From assembly GCF_937981295.1 (NCBI RefSeq), contig NZ_CALJPC010000002.1:1-64000 (forward strand): a stretch of 64,000 bases of DNA, given 5' to 3'. The position numbers and the translations under genes are program-made. This DNA comes from an uncultured Campylobacter sp. Lineage in GTDB: Bacteria > Campylobacterota > Campylobacteria > Campylobacterales > Campylobacteraceae. This document shows positions 41,964 through 51,171 of this stretch, one piece after another. Position 1 is the first letter of the stretch, and each line of letters opens with the position of its first letter. A model generated the notes under the pieces. It saw nothing but the letters and a program-made list of their open reading frames with translations, was not told the DNA's origin and made no database searches.

Positions 41964-42513
41964 ACTTTCCTCTTTTTAGGTAATTTTGGCTCGGAGTTAT
42001 GTAAAAATCGCCCTTTACGTCGTGATCAAACGATAAAATTTCACTGCAAAAGCAGTCTTTTATACTCACGAACGCGATTGCGGGCTTAAGCTTCAGACCT
42101 GAAAAAAACATATCGTAAAATCCTTTCCCATGTCCTATTCTAGCCATTGCGCCATCCACTCCGATAGCTGGAACCACGGCTAGATCGACCTTCTTAAAAT
42201 ACCCGTTTTGCGGAAGCGTCTGGCGCAGCCCAAAGCGTGAAATTTTAAAAGGTAAACGTAATCTTACCATTTTTAAACTAATATCCACCATAAACGGAAC
42301 GTAAAATTCGCAGCTTTTTGATAGCTTTTTTCTTAAAATCAAAACGTTCGGCTCGTAGCTCATCGGCAAAAATATTAAAATTTTACGCGCTTTTAAAAAT
42401 TTCACCAGACCCTCTATGCGCCTTAAAAGCAGATAATGCTCGCATCTAGCAGCGCGCGCGGCGTGAGATTTCAGGCGCGATTTGCAGATTTTTCTAAATT
42501 CATTCTTTTGCAT
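41896..42513 (-). CDS. 5-formyltetrahydrofolate cyclo-ligase family protein
   Basis: 205 residues. Converts 5-formyl-THF to 5,10-methenyl-THF with ATP. KNEFRKICKSRL at the start supplies the ATP-binding basic residues, and ARIGHGKGFYDMFFSG carries the G-x-G-x-G-x-YD signature. It reads on past the start of rny by 68 bases; the last about 20 residues are therefore encoded in overlap with the RNase Y membrane helix. Confidence 0.88.
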   Translation of the reverse strand: MQKNEFRKICKSRLKSHAARAARCEHYLLLRRIEGLVKFLKARKILIFLPMSYEPNVLILRKKLSKSCEFYVPFMVDISLKMVRLRLPFKISRFGLRQTLPQNGYFKKVDLAVVPAIGVDGAMARIGHGKGFYDMFFSGLKLKPAIAFVSIKDCFCSEILSFDHDVKGDFYITPSQNYLKRGKYDRDFNRLVRSCGGRWHRILSS

Positions 42514-42596
42514 CGTTTGATCTTTTCGAATAAAATATTAACGCTTATTTTAGCTATTTTTTGTATAATTTTGCGATAAAATTCTCAAGGTTTATT

Positions 42597-43178
42597 ATGA
42601 AATTTCGTTTTTTTCTAGCGCTTTTTACGGCTTTTTTGTTTCTTGCGGGCTGCGGCGATGATGAGGATAAAAAATCAAGCGATACCCCGACCGAGGCCAA
42701 CGCCACGCAGCCGCAGTCCGAAACCGAAGCCGTAATCCAGGTCGATTATACCGCTCCTTTTACACTTCAGCTAAGTAACGGAAAAATTTTAAATATGCAA
42801 AAGACAAAACAGGGTTTTAACATCGACAACAACTCCACCGTGACGCTATTTGCGTTTTTTACGCCGTGGTGCGATGCCTGCGCCGTGCAGGTAAGCGCAC
42901 TAAATGCCGCCAAACAAGCCTACTCTGGCAAGCTTGATATCATCGGCGTGATGATCGGTGATGCAAATTTAGACGATGCAAAAACCTATGCAAGCGCGCA
43001 CGAGGTAAACTACGCGATCGCTTACGGCGAAGGGACGGACTTTTTTACAAAGGCGCTAGGCGGCATAAACGAAGTACCGTATATGGCGATATACGACGAA
43101 AAGGGCGAGTTTAGCGCGCAATATTTCGGGCTGATGCCGGAAGAAATTTTAATGACCGAATTGGAGAAAATTTTCTGA
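42597..43178 (+). CDS. Thioredoxin-like (TlpA-type) lipoprotein
   Basis: 193 residues from ATG 42597, chosen because the lipoprotein signal (FFLALFTAFLFLAGC) begins there; the longer frame adds 12 residues before it. A polar Asp/Glu/Thr-rich linker precedes the thioredoxin fold with the redox motif WCDAC, followed by the cis-Pro region NEVPYMAIYD. It acts as a periplasmic thiol-disulfide oxidoreductase. Its last base is the first base of ftsY; a gene of this kind precedes ftsY in C. jejuni too, as I remember it. Confidence 0.87.
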   Translation: MKFRFFLALFTAFLFLAGCGDDEDKKSSDTPTEANATQPQSETEAVIQVDYTAPFTLQLSNGKILNMQKTKQGFNIDNNSTVTLFAFFTPWCDACAVQVSALNAAKQAYSGKLDIIGVMIGDANLDDAKTYASAHEVNYAIAYGEGTDFFTKALGGINEVPYMAIYDEKGEFSAQYFGLMPEEILMTELEKIF

Positions 43179-44041
43179 TGTTCGAATTTTTTAAAAAAGG
43201 GCTTAGCAAGACCATAGACGCGATGCGAGGCGCGAAAAGCGAAGATAAAATTTCAAAAGAAATCCTAGAAGAGATGCTGCTTGAAGCCGACGTAGGCTAC
43301 GAGCTCGTGGAAGAGATTTTAGAAAAACTTCCCGCAAAAAAGCTAGTCGCAAAAGATGATCTCAAGGGCGTTTTGAAGAACTATTTCGATTATGAAATCG
43401 CTAAACCCGCGGATGAGAAGCCCTTCGTAGAGCTCATCATCGGCGTAAACGGCGCGGGCAAAACTACGACAACCGCAAAGCTTGCAAATTTATATAAAAA
43501 TAGTGGCCAGAGCGTAATTTTAGGCGCATGCGACACCTTTCGCGCGGGCGCAGTCGAGCAATTAAAAAAATGGGCGCAGATCCTAAATCTACCGATCGTA
43601 GCGACCGCGCAAGGGCACGATCCCGCTGCTGTGGCGTTTGACACCGTTAGCTCAGCTAGTGCCAAAAACATCGATCGCGTCCTGATCGACACCGCCGGAC
43701 GCCTGCAAAATCAGAAAAATTTAGCCGCGGAGTTAGAGAAGATCGTGCGCATCTGCGACCGCGCAAAAAGCGGCGCACCGCACCGCAAGATCATCGTGCT
43801 CGACGCCACTCAGGGCAATCACAGCGTCGCGCAAGCTAGGGCGTTCAACGAGATCGTGAAGCTCGACGGCATCATCATCACGAAGCTCGACGGCACGCCC
43901 AAAGGCGGCGCACTTTTCGCCATAGCGCGCGAGCTGCGGCTGCCGATACTTTTCGTCGGCGTGGGCGAGCGGATGGAGGATTTGGCGGAATTTAACTCGG
44001 ATCAGTTCGTAGAGACGCTTGTGGAGGGAATTTACGCTTAG
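43178..44041 (+). CDS. ftsY: Signal recognition particle receptor FtsY
   Basis: Docks ribosome-SRP complexes at the inner membrane. A short form without the acidic A domain (287 residues), as in Campylobacter. N domain helices, then the G domain: GVNGAGKTTTTAKLA (G1), DTFRAGAVEQLKKWA, DTAGRLQNQKNL (G3), TKLDGTPKGG (G4) and GVGERMEDL. Confidence 0.96.
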   Translation: MFEFFKKGLSKTIDAMRGAKSEDKISKEILEEMLLEADVGYELVEEILEKLPAKKLVAKDDLKGVLKNYFDYEIAKPADEKPFVELIIGVNGAGKTTTTAKLANLYKNSGQSVILGACDTFRAGAVEQLKKWAQILNLPIVATAQGHDPAAVAFDTVSSASAKNIDRVLIDTAGRLQNQKNLAAELEKIVRICDRAKSGAPHRKIIVLDATQGNHSVAQARAFNEIVKLDGIIITKLDGTPKGGALFAIARELRLPILFVGVGERMEDLAEFNSDQFVETLVEGIYA

Positions 44042-44183
44042 GCTCTGCGTAAATTTACATATTCTCGCCGAACAAGCTTAAATTTTACGCGCCGAAATGC
44101 TCGGCAAATTTTGTCGCTTTATTATCTTAGAATAAATTTTGCTTAAAATTTTACGATTTTCGTTTAGGATTTTGCAAAATTTT

Positions 44184-44252
44184 AGCTCACGCACCGCATA
44201 AAAACGCGCCCGCCCGCGTCCATTCGCACCAAAATACGCAAAATCCCGCCGC
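44184..44252 (-). pseudogene. Duplicated 3' end of the gene at 44744-45820
   Basis: About 70 bases align with the last about 22 codons of the downstream gene (44742-44814): both contain GCATAAAAA.CGCG, CCCGCGTCC, TCGCACCAAAATAC and AAAATCCCGCCGC. The copy here has small deletions and frame changes and no longer encodes the C-terminal peptide. The two copies flank the gene at 44269-44721 as direct repeats. Confidence 0.55.
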
Positions 44253-44268
44253 CCACAACGCGGCGCTC

Positions 44269-44721
44269 CTACAAGAATTCCTCAATGATCTCAAGCCGTT
44301 TAAATTTTACGGTTATCCTCTGTCCGCTCGCAAAGATAAAATCATACTCGCAAACGCTTCTAGGCTTTAGCGAAAATTGATGAACTATCAGATCGTTATT
44401 TTTAAAGCTCTTGTCGTCCATTTTGAAGCGGATGGCTAAGACGTTTTTGAAAACAAATTTAAAATTTCTATCTCGGTAGGACGATAAAAATTTCATCGTC
44501 AGTCTATCTTCGTTTTTTAAAATAGCGAATTTAAATTCAGTCAAAACGGCGTCGTGAAGGGTTTCTTTCGTATTAAACAGATACCTTTTCGGATCCAAGA
44601 CAAACCGCCTGATAGGCTTTGCTATTTCGTTTTCATTCTTGCGAAGCGACTTAAAATAATCGTCAAAATACCAAATACCGCCCTTTCTTTTTATTTTCGC
44701 CGTGATCATTCGTCTGTCCAT
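44269..44721 (-). CDS. Hypothetical protein of 150 residues
   Basis: Soluble, Lys/Phe-rich, starting MDRRMITAKIKRKGGIWYFDD; not recognised. Its AT content is higher than that of the flanking genes. It lies between two direct repeats of its neighbour's 3' end, which suggests that it arrived as an insertion together with a partial duplication. Confidence 0.55.
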   Translation of the reverse strand: MDRRMITAKIKRKGGIWYFDDYFKSLRKNENEIAKPIRRFVLDPKRYLFNTKETLHDAVLTEFKFAILKNEDRLTMKFLSSYRDRNFKFVFKNVLAIRFKMDDKSFKNNDLIVHQFSLKPRSVCEYDFIFASGQRITVKFKRLEIIEEFL

Positions 44722-44743
44722 TTGCGTTTTTCTTAAATTTTAC

Positions 44744-45820
44744 TCACGTGCACTGCATAAAAAACGCGCTCACCCGCGTCCGCTCGCACCAAAATACATA
44801 TAAAATCCCGCCGCTGCCGAAATATACCTCGCCACCTTGCTCGCAGCTCGGAAGCTCGCTATCAAGCTGCATCAAAAACTCCATTTTCTCGCCGCATATC
44901 GGACACGTCGGCACCAAGGCACCCTGTATCCATGATGGCTCGCCGCCGATGCGCGCGAGGTTTTGCCTGCTGTTTGACATCCCCCAGTCCTGAGCCGCCC
45001 AGCGCGCCGGCGTGGGCGCAAGTACTACTTCGCACTCCTTTATCGGTTCGTCAAATGCGTATTCGACCTGCGTCCTTTCGCCGATACGCCGCGGCATACC
45101 CTGCGCGTCGTGCTCGTAAAAGACTACCTCGCCCTCGTTTATCTCTCTAACATGCGCGGCGAGGATTAGACGCGGCAGCGAGCGCACGGGCAAGTCGCGG
45201 GGCAGCGGATCAAGCGTGATGAGATGAAATAGCGGATTTTGCGCATCGCCGTCCGCCTCGTCCAAAACTCCGCCTAGCTTATATCCAGCCTCGCCGCCCT
45301 CAAATCGCCAGGTCGGATGACGCTTCGCCAGATGCAGCGCATAGGGCGCGCCGAAATAGCCGCGCGGAAAAATTATGTGATACACGCGCTGGCTGCAGTA
45401 TCTTTTGAGCCTGAATTTCTCGCCGCCAAAGCAAATTTCATCGTTCGGCGCTTTTTGTGATTTATCGGAGTTGGCTTCGTCTGCGTTAAATTTAACGACG
45501 CTTGCCGCATCGCATGCTTCATTTAAATTTACGTTAGCTCGCGATACGTCGCGCTCGCTCGTTTGGGTTTGCTTGGCGCCGCCGCATTCGTTTGCATCCA
45601 TTTTTAAAATTTCATTTGCTGCCATTTGAGCCGCGCCGTCTGCGTCAAATTTAACCCGTTCAAAGGTAAATCCGACAGCCTCCAGCCAATAGCCAATATA
45701 TTCAAGCAGGTCGCACGGGCGATCGAAAAAATCCTCCGCAAGCGCGAACTCGCAGGCAAATTTTACGTTTCGCGGATCGCGGGTTTGCAGCAAGCAACTA
45801 AAAAATTTTTTGCCGCTCAT
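44744..45820 (-). CDS. Hypothetical protein with C-terminal CPxCG and QLDS motifs
   Basis: 358 residues from ATG 45820 (MSGKKFFSCLLQTRDP); the frame stays open upstream but without coding character. The C-terminus has GGEPSWIQGAL, CPICGEKMEFLMQLDSELP, then GGILYVFWC and a final FFMQCT. The order 'gG.PsW.Q...CP.C...M.fl.QLDS...G..Y.F.C' resembles DUF1963-type small immunity/SMI-like proteins, but I cannot name the family with confidence. CPxxC and later Cys may bind zinc. Residues about 58-127 are an Asn/Ala/Asp-rich insertion. It overlaps protein A's stop by 23 bases. Confidence 0.65.
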   Translation of the reverse strand: MSGKKFFSCLLQTRDPRNVKFACEFALAEDFFDRPCDLLEYIGYWLEAVGFTFERVKFDADGAAQMAANEILKMDANECGGAKQTQTSERDVSRANVNLNEACDAASVVKFNADEANSDKSQKAPNDEICFGGEKFRLKRYCSQRVYHIIFPRGYFGAPYALHLAKRHPTWRFEGGEAGYKLGGVLDEADGDAQNPLFHLITLDPLPRDLPVRSLPRLILAAHVREINEGEVVFYEHDAQGMPRRIGERTQVEYAFDEPIKECEVVLAPTPARWAAQDWGMSNSRQNLARIGGEPSWIQGALVPTCPICGEKMEFLMQLDSELPSCEQGGEVYFGSGGILYVFWCERTRVSAFFMQCT

Positions 45821-46214
45821 CCCTGCTCGTCTGCGGATCCGCAAGCTTCTCGCGCCAGATTTGCGAGCTCTCGTAGCTAAGCTCGCGCCATGGATACTCC
45901 GCATAATACGCGCTCTCGTTCGGCTGCAGTTTAAAAAGCTCGCCCAGATACGGATGCAAAAACGGCGCAAACTCGAGGCTCGCCGCGGCGATGACCTCTT
46001 CGGCGTTTTTCCAGCGCGCGCTCTTTTCATCTCTGCCGCGTTGCCGCGCATTTTTGCTTGCGCTTTCGTCCGCCCGCGCCGAGCGCACATCCTCTCCCGT
46101 CTGTGCCGCGCTTTTGCTCTGCTTCGTTTCGCGCCCCTTTGCCGCCTCCTCGCATAAAATTTCAACCGCCGCAGCGATCAAAGCTTTAAAATCCTCCTTG
46201 CCTACATAGCCCAT
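45798..46214 (-). CDS. Hypothetical protein (partner of the QLDS-motif protein)
   Basis: 138 residues from ATG 46214 (MGYVGKEDFKALIAAAVEIL), with AAAGGA overlapping the stop of the preceding small gene. It is mostly helical and ends LQPNESAYYAEYPWRELSYE and a basic tail. A charged segment of about 40 residues near the N-terminus (KQSKSAAQTGEDVRSARADE) looks inserted. Not recognised. Overlaps the next gene by 23 bases, so the pair is coupled. Confidence 0.6.
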   Translation of the reverse strand: MGYVGKEDFKALIAAAVEILCEEAAKGRETKQSKSAAQTGEDVRSARADESASKNARQRGRDEKSARWKNAEEVIAAASLEFAPFLHPYLGELFKLQPNESAYYAEYPWRELSYESSQIWREKLADPQTSRDERQKIF

Positions 46215-46222
46215 AGCGTCCT

Positions 46223-46390
46223 TTAGCAGCGTGCCGCCCTCTTGCGCCCGCGCAGCAGGCTGTCCGCTAGCGTAAAATACGCCGTCTCGTCGCCTTGTAG
46301 CCGCCAAAACCGCTCATATAAATCAGGCACTCTAAAGCCGTCGCGTTCGAAATCTCGCGCCAAACCTAGCGCTTCGTCCCGCTTACCCAT
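46223..46390 (-). CDS. Small hypothetical protein of 55 residues
   Basis: ATG 46390 opens MGKRDEALGLARDFERDGFR and continues PDLYERFWRLQGDETAYFTL before a TAA at 46223-46225. The composition is that of a real protein, and its stop codon forms part of the ribosome-binding site of the next gene. It is the first of a three-gene unit with 46214 and 45820. Function unknown. Confidence 0.5.
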   Translation of the reverse strand: MGKRDEALGLARDFERDGFRVPDLYERFWRLQGDETAYFTLADSLLRGRKRAARC

Positions 46391-46582
46391 CTTGCCATCC
46401 TTACTTTTGAAATTTTATTTTGATAATTTTAGCGTAAATTTAGATTAAATTTTGAAGGCGGTTTATTTTATATGTCGAAATTCTATGGAAAAATATGGGA
46501 AATTAAATTCGGCGACGAATTAAAATTTAGAAGTACGCCGAGCCCCGTAGAGCCCGGCTAAATTTTAAAATAGCTCTTAAAT

Positions 46583-47914
46583 TTAAAAGCTATCGTCTCT
46601 TTTTTCAAAGATCAGATGCAGCACGTAGGTCACGGCGAAGGTCAAGGTGCTAGGCACGATCCAGCCGAGCATCGAGTCGTAAAACGGCATCATCTTCACA
46701 AACGACGTTACAAGCGGCACCGAAATCCCCAAAATATCAAGTCCATTTATGACGCCCTCGACGACGCAGACATAGACGCAGGCGCGGTAAATCAACTTGC
46801 TCGAATCGATCCACGGATTAATCAGCGAGAGGATTATCAGCATGATCGAGATCGGATAGATGGCGACGAGTACGGGGATAGAGCCTTTGATGATGGTCGT
46901 AAGGCCGAAATTTGCGACTCCAAAGCCGATCACGCACCAAGCGATCGCCCAAGTTTTGTATTTGATCTTACCTTTCGTAAGCTCCTCAAAGTATTCGCTA
47001 GCCGAGCTTATAAGACCCAGCGTCGTGGTGATGCAGGCTAGGAAAAACGCGCTGCCTAGGATCACGACGCCAATTCTTCCGAAATAATGATCGCTTACTC
47101 GCGACAAAAGCTCCGCTCCGTTGATATTCGGCGTATCTTTGAAAAGCTCCGCGGAGGTCGCGCCCAGATAGCCCAGCATAAAATATATCGTCATCAGTAT
47201 GACGCCCGACATCATTCCTGCTTTTATCGTAGAGGTGACGAGATGCTTCTCGTCGCTTACGCCGGTTGCTTTAATGGCGTTAATTACGATGATACCGAAT
47301 GCCAGCGACGCAAGCGCGTCCATCGTCTGATAGCCCTCTACGAAGCCCTTTGCTGCGGCGTGATCAACGTATTCACCGCTAGGAGCGACGAAACCTCCGA
47401 TCGGAAACAAAAATCCCGCGCCGAAAAGTAGCAAAATAAGCGCCAAAAGTATCGGCGTGAGGTATTTTCCGAGCAGATTGACGAGCTTTGAAGGGTTCAT
47501 ACAGATGTAATAGTTCAGCGCAAAATATGCCGCAGAATAAACAAATAGCCAAATTTGAAGGCTATCTTGCCCGATAAAAGGCTTAATCGCGATGTCAAAG
47601 GGCATATTCGCCGCGCGCGGTATCGCAAAAAGAGGCCCGATCGTAAGATATAAAAGCGCGGTAAAAACGATCGCAAACACCGGATCTATGCGGCGCACTA
47701 GGCTCTGAAGCCCCTTAGCGCGCGCAATGCCTGCGACGCCGAGAACCGGCAGAAGCACCGCCGTAGCGCAAAAAAACATTATCGCGATATAAAAATTCTG
47801 TCCGGATTCCCTGCCCAGACCCGGCGGAAAAATAAAATTTCCCGCACCGAAAAACATCGCAAATAGCGTAAGCGATATCGTCAAAAACTGGCTTCTACTA
47901 AGCTTGCCCTTCAT
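46583..47914 (-). CDS. brnQ: Branched-chain amino acid transport carrier, LIVCS family
   Basis: 443 residues, 12 membrane helices. Family elements include MFFGAGNFIFPPGLGRESG near the N-terminus and AIPRAANMPFDIAIKPF. It imports Leu/Ile/Val with Na+ or H+. It stands alone on the minus strand, divergent from radA. Confidence 0.92.
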   Translation of the reverse strand: MKGKLSRSQFLTISLTLFAMFFGAGNFIFPPGLGRESGQNFYIAIMFFCATAVLLPVLGVAGIARAKGLQSLVRRIDPVFAIVFTALLYLTIGPLFAIPRAANMPFDIAIKPFIGQDSLQIWLFVYSAAYFALNYYICMNPSKLVNLLGKYLTPILLALILLLFGAGFLFPIGGFVAPSGEYVDHAAAKGFVEGYQTMDALASLAFGIIVINAIKATGVSDEKHLVTSTIKAGMMSGVILMTIYFMLGYLGATSAELFKDTPNINGAELLSRVSDHYFGRIGVVILGSAFFLACITTTLGLISSASEYFEELTKGKIKYKTWAIAWCVIGFGVANFGLTTIIKGSIPVLVAIYPISIMLIILSLINPWIDSSKLIYRACVYVCVVEGVINGLDILGISVPLVTSFVKMMPFYDSMLGWIVPSTLTFAVTYVLHLIFEKRDDSF

Positions 47915-48124
47915 CTTAAACCTTCTTTAAATAAAGTGAAGTTTGTATTATAGTTATAAATGTTTAAAACATATTTAAATTTAGCCTAAATTTAGTCGCA
48001 AATCCTTTGTTCCGTGATTTTTGATCTCGCAAACAGCACGCGGGGCGGCTAAAATTTTAAAAATTTTAAGTATAATTTCGCGAAATTCAAGGATAAATTT
48101 AGACAAAATGAGCGAGGGATAAAG

Positions 48125-49474
48125 ATGGCGAAGATTAAAACTACGATTTTTGAGTGCCAGCACTGCGGCAATCAGCAAAGCAGATGGCTCGGCAGATGCC
48201 CCGACTGCGGCGCATTTGATAGCTTCGTCGAGCTCAAGCCCGCTCAGATCAAAGCGCTAAAAGAGATCGAGGGCGAGCTTGTCCGCGCCTCGTCCGCAAG
48301 CGCCAAAGCGATCAGCGAGATAGAAATCGAGCAAATTTCGCGCATCGACACCAAGGATAGCGAGCTAAATTTAGTCCTCGGAGGCGGCGTCGTGGAGGGC
48401 TCGCTCGTGCTAATCGGCGGTAGCCCCGGCATCGGAAAATCCACGCTGCTGCTTAAGATCGCGGCAAATTTAGCAAGCGACGACCGCGCCGTGCTCTACG
48501 TAAGCGGCGAAGAGAGCGCAAGCCAGATCAAAATGCGCGCGCAGCGGCTTGGCGCGATAAGCGAGCAGCTGTTTCTACTCACCGAGATAAATCTGGGCGC
48601 CGTGCTTGAAGAGGTCGAGCGCAGGGATTATAAATTTATCGTCATCGACAGTATCCAGACGCTTTTTAGCGACAAAGCCTCCTCTGCGCCTGGCTCAATC
48701 ACGCAGGTGCGCGAGATCACATTTGAGCTGATGCGACTTGCCAAAGCGCGCGGGATTTCGATCTTCATCATCGGCCACATCACCAAAGAGGGCTCGATCG
48801 CGGGCCCGCGCATACTAGAGCATATGGTGGACGTGGTGCTGTATTTCGAGGGCGATGCGAGCAAGCAGCTTAGAATTTTGCGCGGTTTTAAAAACCGCTT
48901 CGGAGCTACGAGCGAGGTGGGGATTTTCGAGATGGGGCCGCACGGGCTCGTAAGCGCAAAGGACGTCGCGAGTAAATTTTTCACGCGCGGCAAGGCGGTA
49001 AGCGGCTCGGCGATCACGATCACGATGGAGGGCACGCGCGCGCTCGTCGTGGAGATCCAAGCGCTCGTGTGCGAGAGCGGCTACCCCAAGCGCAGCGCCA
49101 CGGGCTTTGATAAAAACCGCCTCGATATGCTTCTGGCGCTACTTGATCGCAAGCTTGAGATCGGGCTTGGCGGATACGACGTCTTCGTAAACGTAAGCGG
49201 CGGCGTAAAGATCACCGAAACGGCGTGCGATCTAGCCGTCGTCGCGGCGATCGTAAGCAGCTTCAAAAACCGCCCGATCAGCAAAGAAAGCGTCTTCATC
49301 GGCGAGGTGAGCCTAAACGGCGAGATCAGAGAGATCTTCAACCTCGATGCGCGCCTGAAAGAAGCCGCGATGCAGAAATTTAAAAACGCGATCGTCCCGA
49401 TGAAGCCGCAAAACGCGCAGGGGCTTAAAATTTTTCACGCTACCGAGATCACGCAAATTTTAGATTGGATGTGA
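48125..49474 (+). CDS. radA: DNA repair/recombination protein RadA
   Basis: Branch-migration helicase of homologous recombination, also used in transformation. Zinc finger CQHCGNQQSRWLGRCPDCG, Walker A GGSPGIGKSTLL, RadA-specific FKNRFGATSEVGIFEM (KNRFG), and a C-terminal Lon-protease-like domain (GYDVFVNVSGGVKITE, FIGEVSLNGEIRE). 449 residues. Confidence 0.96.
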   Translation: MAKIKTTIFECQHCGNQQSRWLGRCPDCGAFDSFVELKPAQIKALKEIEGELVRASSASAKAISEIEIEQISRIDTKDSELNLVLGGGVVEGSLVLIGGSPGIGKSTLLLKIAANLASDDRAVLYVSGEESASQIKMRAQRLGAISEQLFLLTEINLGAVLEEVERRDYKFIVIDSIQTLFSDKASSAPGSITQVREITFELMRLAKARGISIFIIGHITKEGSIAGPRILEHMVDVVLYFEGDASKQLRILRGFKNRFGATSEVGIFEMGPHGLVSAKDVASKFFTRGKAVSGSAITITMEGTRALVVEIQALVCESGYPKRSATGFDKNRLDMLLALLDRKLEIGLGGYDVFVNVSGGVKITETACDLAVVAAIVSSFKNRPISKESVFIGEVSLNGEIREIFNLDARLKEAAMQKFKNAIVPMKPQNAQGLKIFHATEITQILDWM

Positions 49475-50191
49475 GGCGGCGCGCTTCTTGGCTTCGGCTT
49501 GGCAGAGGTGCGAGCGAGCGAAAATGGACTTCGAGCGGCAAGGGACGCGTTGCTTTTGCATGGGCGCGGCGAAGGGCACAAGTGCGCCGCTTTTTGCATA
49601 GCTCGCAAGCAAGCGCAAATGAGCTTGATCGCTAAGGCGCAATTTTTGGAATTTCACGTATCGTAGCGGCTCAAAAATTCGTTTGAGCTTTAAAACGGCT
49701 CGGTAACGGTGCGGTTAAAATTTAATCATTCGCGGCGCATCCCAGGCCAATACAAGGCGAGTGCTTTGCGGCGCAAAGCCAAGCCCGATAGGTCCTTGCG
49801 TCGCGCAAAATTCTATCGCGGCGCGCAGGACGTATCGCATGGGGCTAAGAACCGGTAAAATTTTAGCGGCGCCAAGCTCTCATGCGCGGGTGCAGATACC
49901 GCAAGCAAAGTATCGCGCGCCGAGCCGAATGGGCGCCGCCGTAGCACGTCGCAACCCGAAAAGGCTTGCTAGCGAGACGCTACGCAAGCCAAAGCGCGCA
50001 GGTCCGCCTCACGTAGCCAAAAGACAAAGCCTACAAGGCGGCAAGATAGCAACGCAGCGAGAGCGTGATGAAATTTTAACGCAGACCGCATAAGCTGTCG
50101 GCAAAGCCTAATTCTACGGACAGGTTCCGCGGATAAAATTTCGCAAATCTAGCGTGGATAAAATTTTATAAATTTAAACGGAAAGGTGCGT
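49475..50191. other. Intergenic region without a supported gene
   Basis: 717 bases between radA and the next gene. Open frames exist (for example 49761-50093) but have Arg/Ala/Pro/Lys-rich composition, no ribosome-binding site and no recognisable content. The stretch looks like decayed coding DNA; AAATTT words are rare in its centre compared with other spacers. Confidence 0.45.
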
Positions 50192-50935
50192 ATGAGCCCA
50201 AACGTAATCGTTAAATTCGTCATTTTGTTTTTCATCAAGGCGCAAAGCTTAAATGTCAAATTTAGCAGGCTTGATGCCGTCGTATCGCGCGCTTACGCCA
50301 AATACGGGGCACTCTTTAAGCTCAGCGTACCGCTACTTGCCGCAGCATCGGTATTTGCGCTGTTTAACCTATATGATTTTGCCAAAGCCAACTACGCGCT
50401 GACGGTCTTTTTGCTCGCTTTGGGCTCGCCTCTGCTTACGTATAGCTTTTTTAAGGCGATAAAATCGGCGATGACCTTCGCGCTATTTGTGATCCCCTTT
50501 GCGGCGGTGTTTGCGATCATCGCGGTGACGGGCGCACAGAAGCTTGATAACTCGCTAATTCGCACTATTGCCTTTCCGATGTTCTTTACTTTCGTGTGGT
50601 TTGCGATGTCGGTGATCGCCGACGAGGACGTAGCGCAGATCATGAACAAGATCGTATCGAAGCTCTCAACGCTTTTCGTGACGATTTTTATCCTTTACAA
50701 CTACGAGGCGCTGCACGGAATTTTAACCGCGAGCGCGGGAGGGTATCGAGCGAGCGAAGATGAGCTAAGCGCGCTTGATCTGGTGTTTATGACGATTAGA
50801 TTTTTTACGCTGCCTTCGATTTTTACGTTGATGATTTTTGAGATCAAAGATTATCTTTTTACGAGATACGGCGCGTTCGTGCAGGCTCAGCAGGAGCGTA
50901 TGGAGGATTTAAAAAATTCCAAGGGCTCGGAGTAA
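50192..50935 (+). CDS. Membrane protein of unknown function
   Basis: 247 residues from ATG 50192 (MSPNVIVKF), with GGAAAGG 6 bases upstream. Six or so hydrophobic helices (including LLAAASVFALFNLYDFA, LTVFLLALGSPLLTYSFF, FALFVIPFAAVFAIIAV) end in a charged tail EIKDYLFTRYGAF...QQERMEDLK. Not recognised. Confidence 0.7.
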   Translation: MSPNVIVKFVILFFIKAQSLNVKFSRLDAVVSRAYAKYGALFKLSVPLLAAASVFALFNLYDFAKANYALTVFLLALGSPLLTYSFFKAIKSAMTFALFVIPFAAVFAIIAVTGAQKLDNSLIRTIAFPMFFTFVWFAMSVIADEDVAQIMNKIVSKLSTLFVTIFILYNYEALHGILTASAGGYRASEDELSALDLVFMTIRFFTLPSIFTLMIFEIKDYLFTRYGAFVQAQQERMEDLKNSKGSE

Positions 50936-51171
50936 AATTTTAAAGCTTAGCTCAATCTAATTTTGCGCGACGCAAATGGTCGCAAATACTAAAGATTGCG
51001 ACTGCTGTGTGCACGCTGGCTTCGGCGCGGCGGCGGGACTAATAAAATTTGAAATGAGATTTTTAGGACAAAATTTTGAGATAGAATTTTAATGACGCAC
51101 CGGTTATGCGCGGGTTAGAATTTAAAGCCGCGAAGCTTCAAATCCCGACCCCGCAATCAAAATTTAAAATT

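Noticed and set aside
45821..46165. N-terminal extension of the QLDS-motif gene (very Arg-rich)
   Set aside because: It overlaps the better supported helical protein in another frame and reads as an antisense-like Arg/Ala stretch; ATG 45820 gives a sensible start.
49761..50093. 110-residue open frame after radA
   Set aside because: Arg/Lys/Pro/Ala-rich composition, no ribosome-binding site, no family resemblance; chance frame in G+C-rich DNA.
51100..51165. Possible tRNA-like 3' half (CTTCAAATCCCGACCCCGC)
   Set aside because: The T-arm does not pair (no GGGAT-type 5' side) and no acceptor or anticodon stem can be formed upstream.
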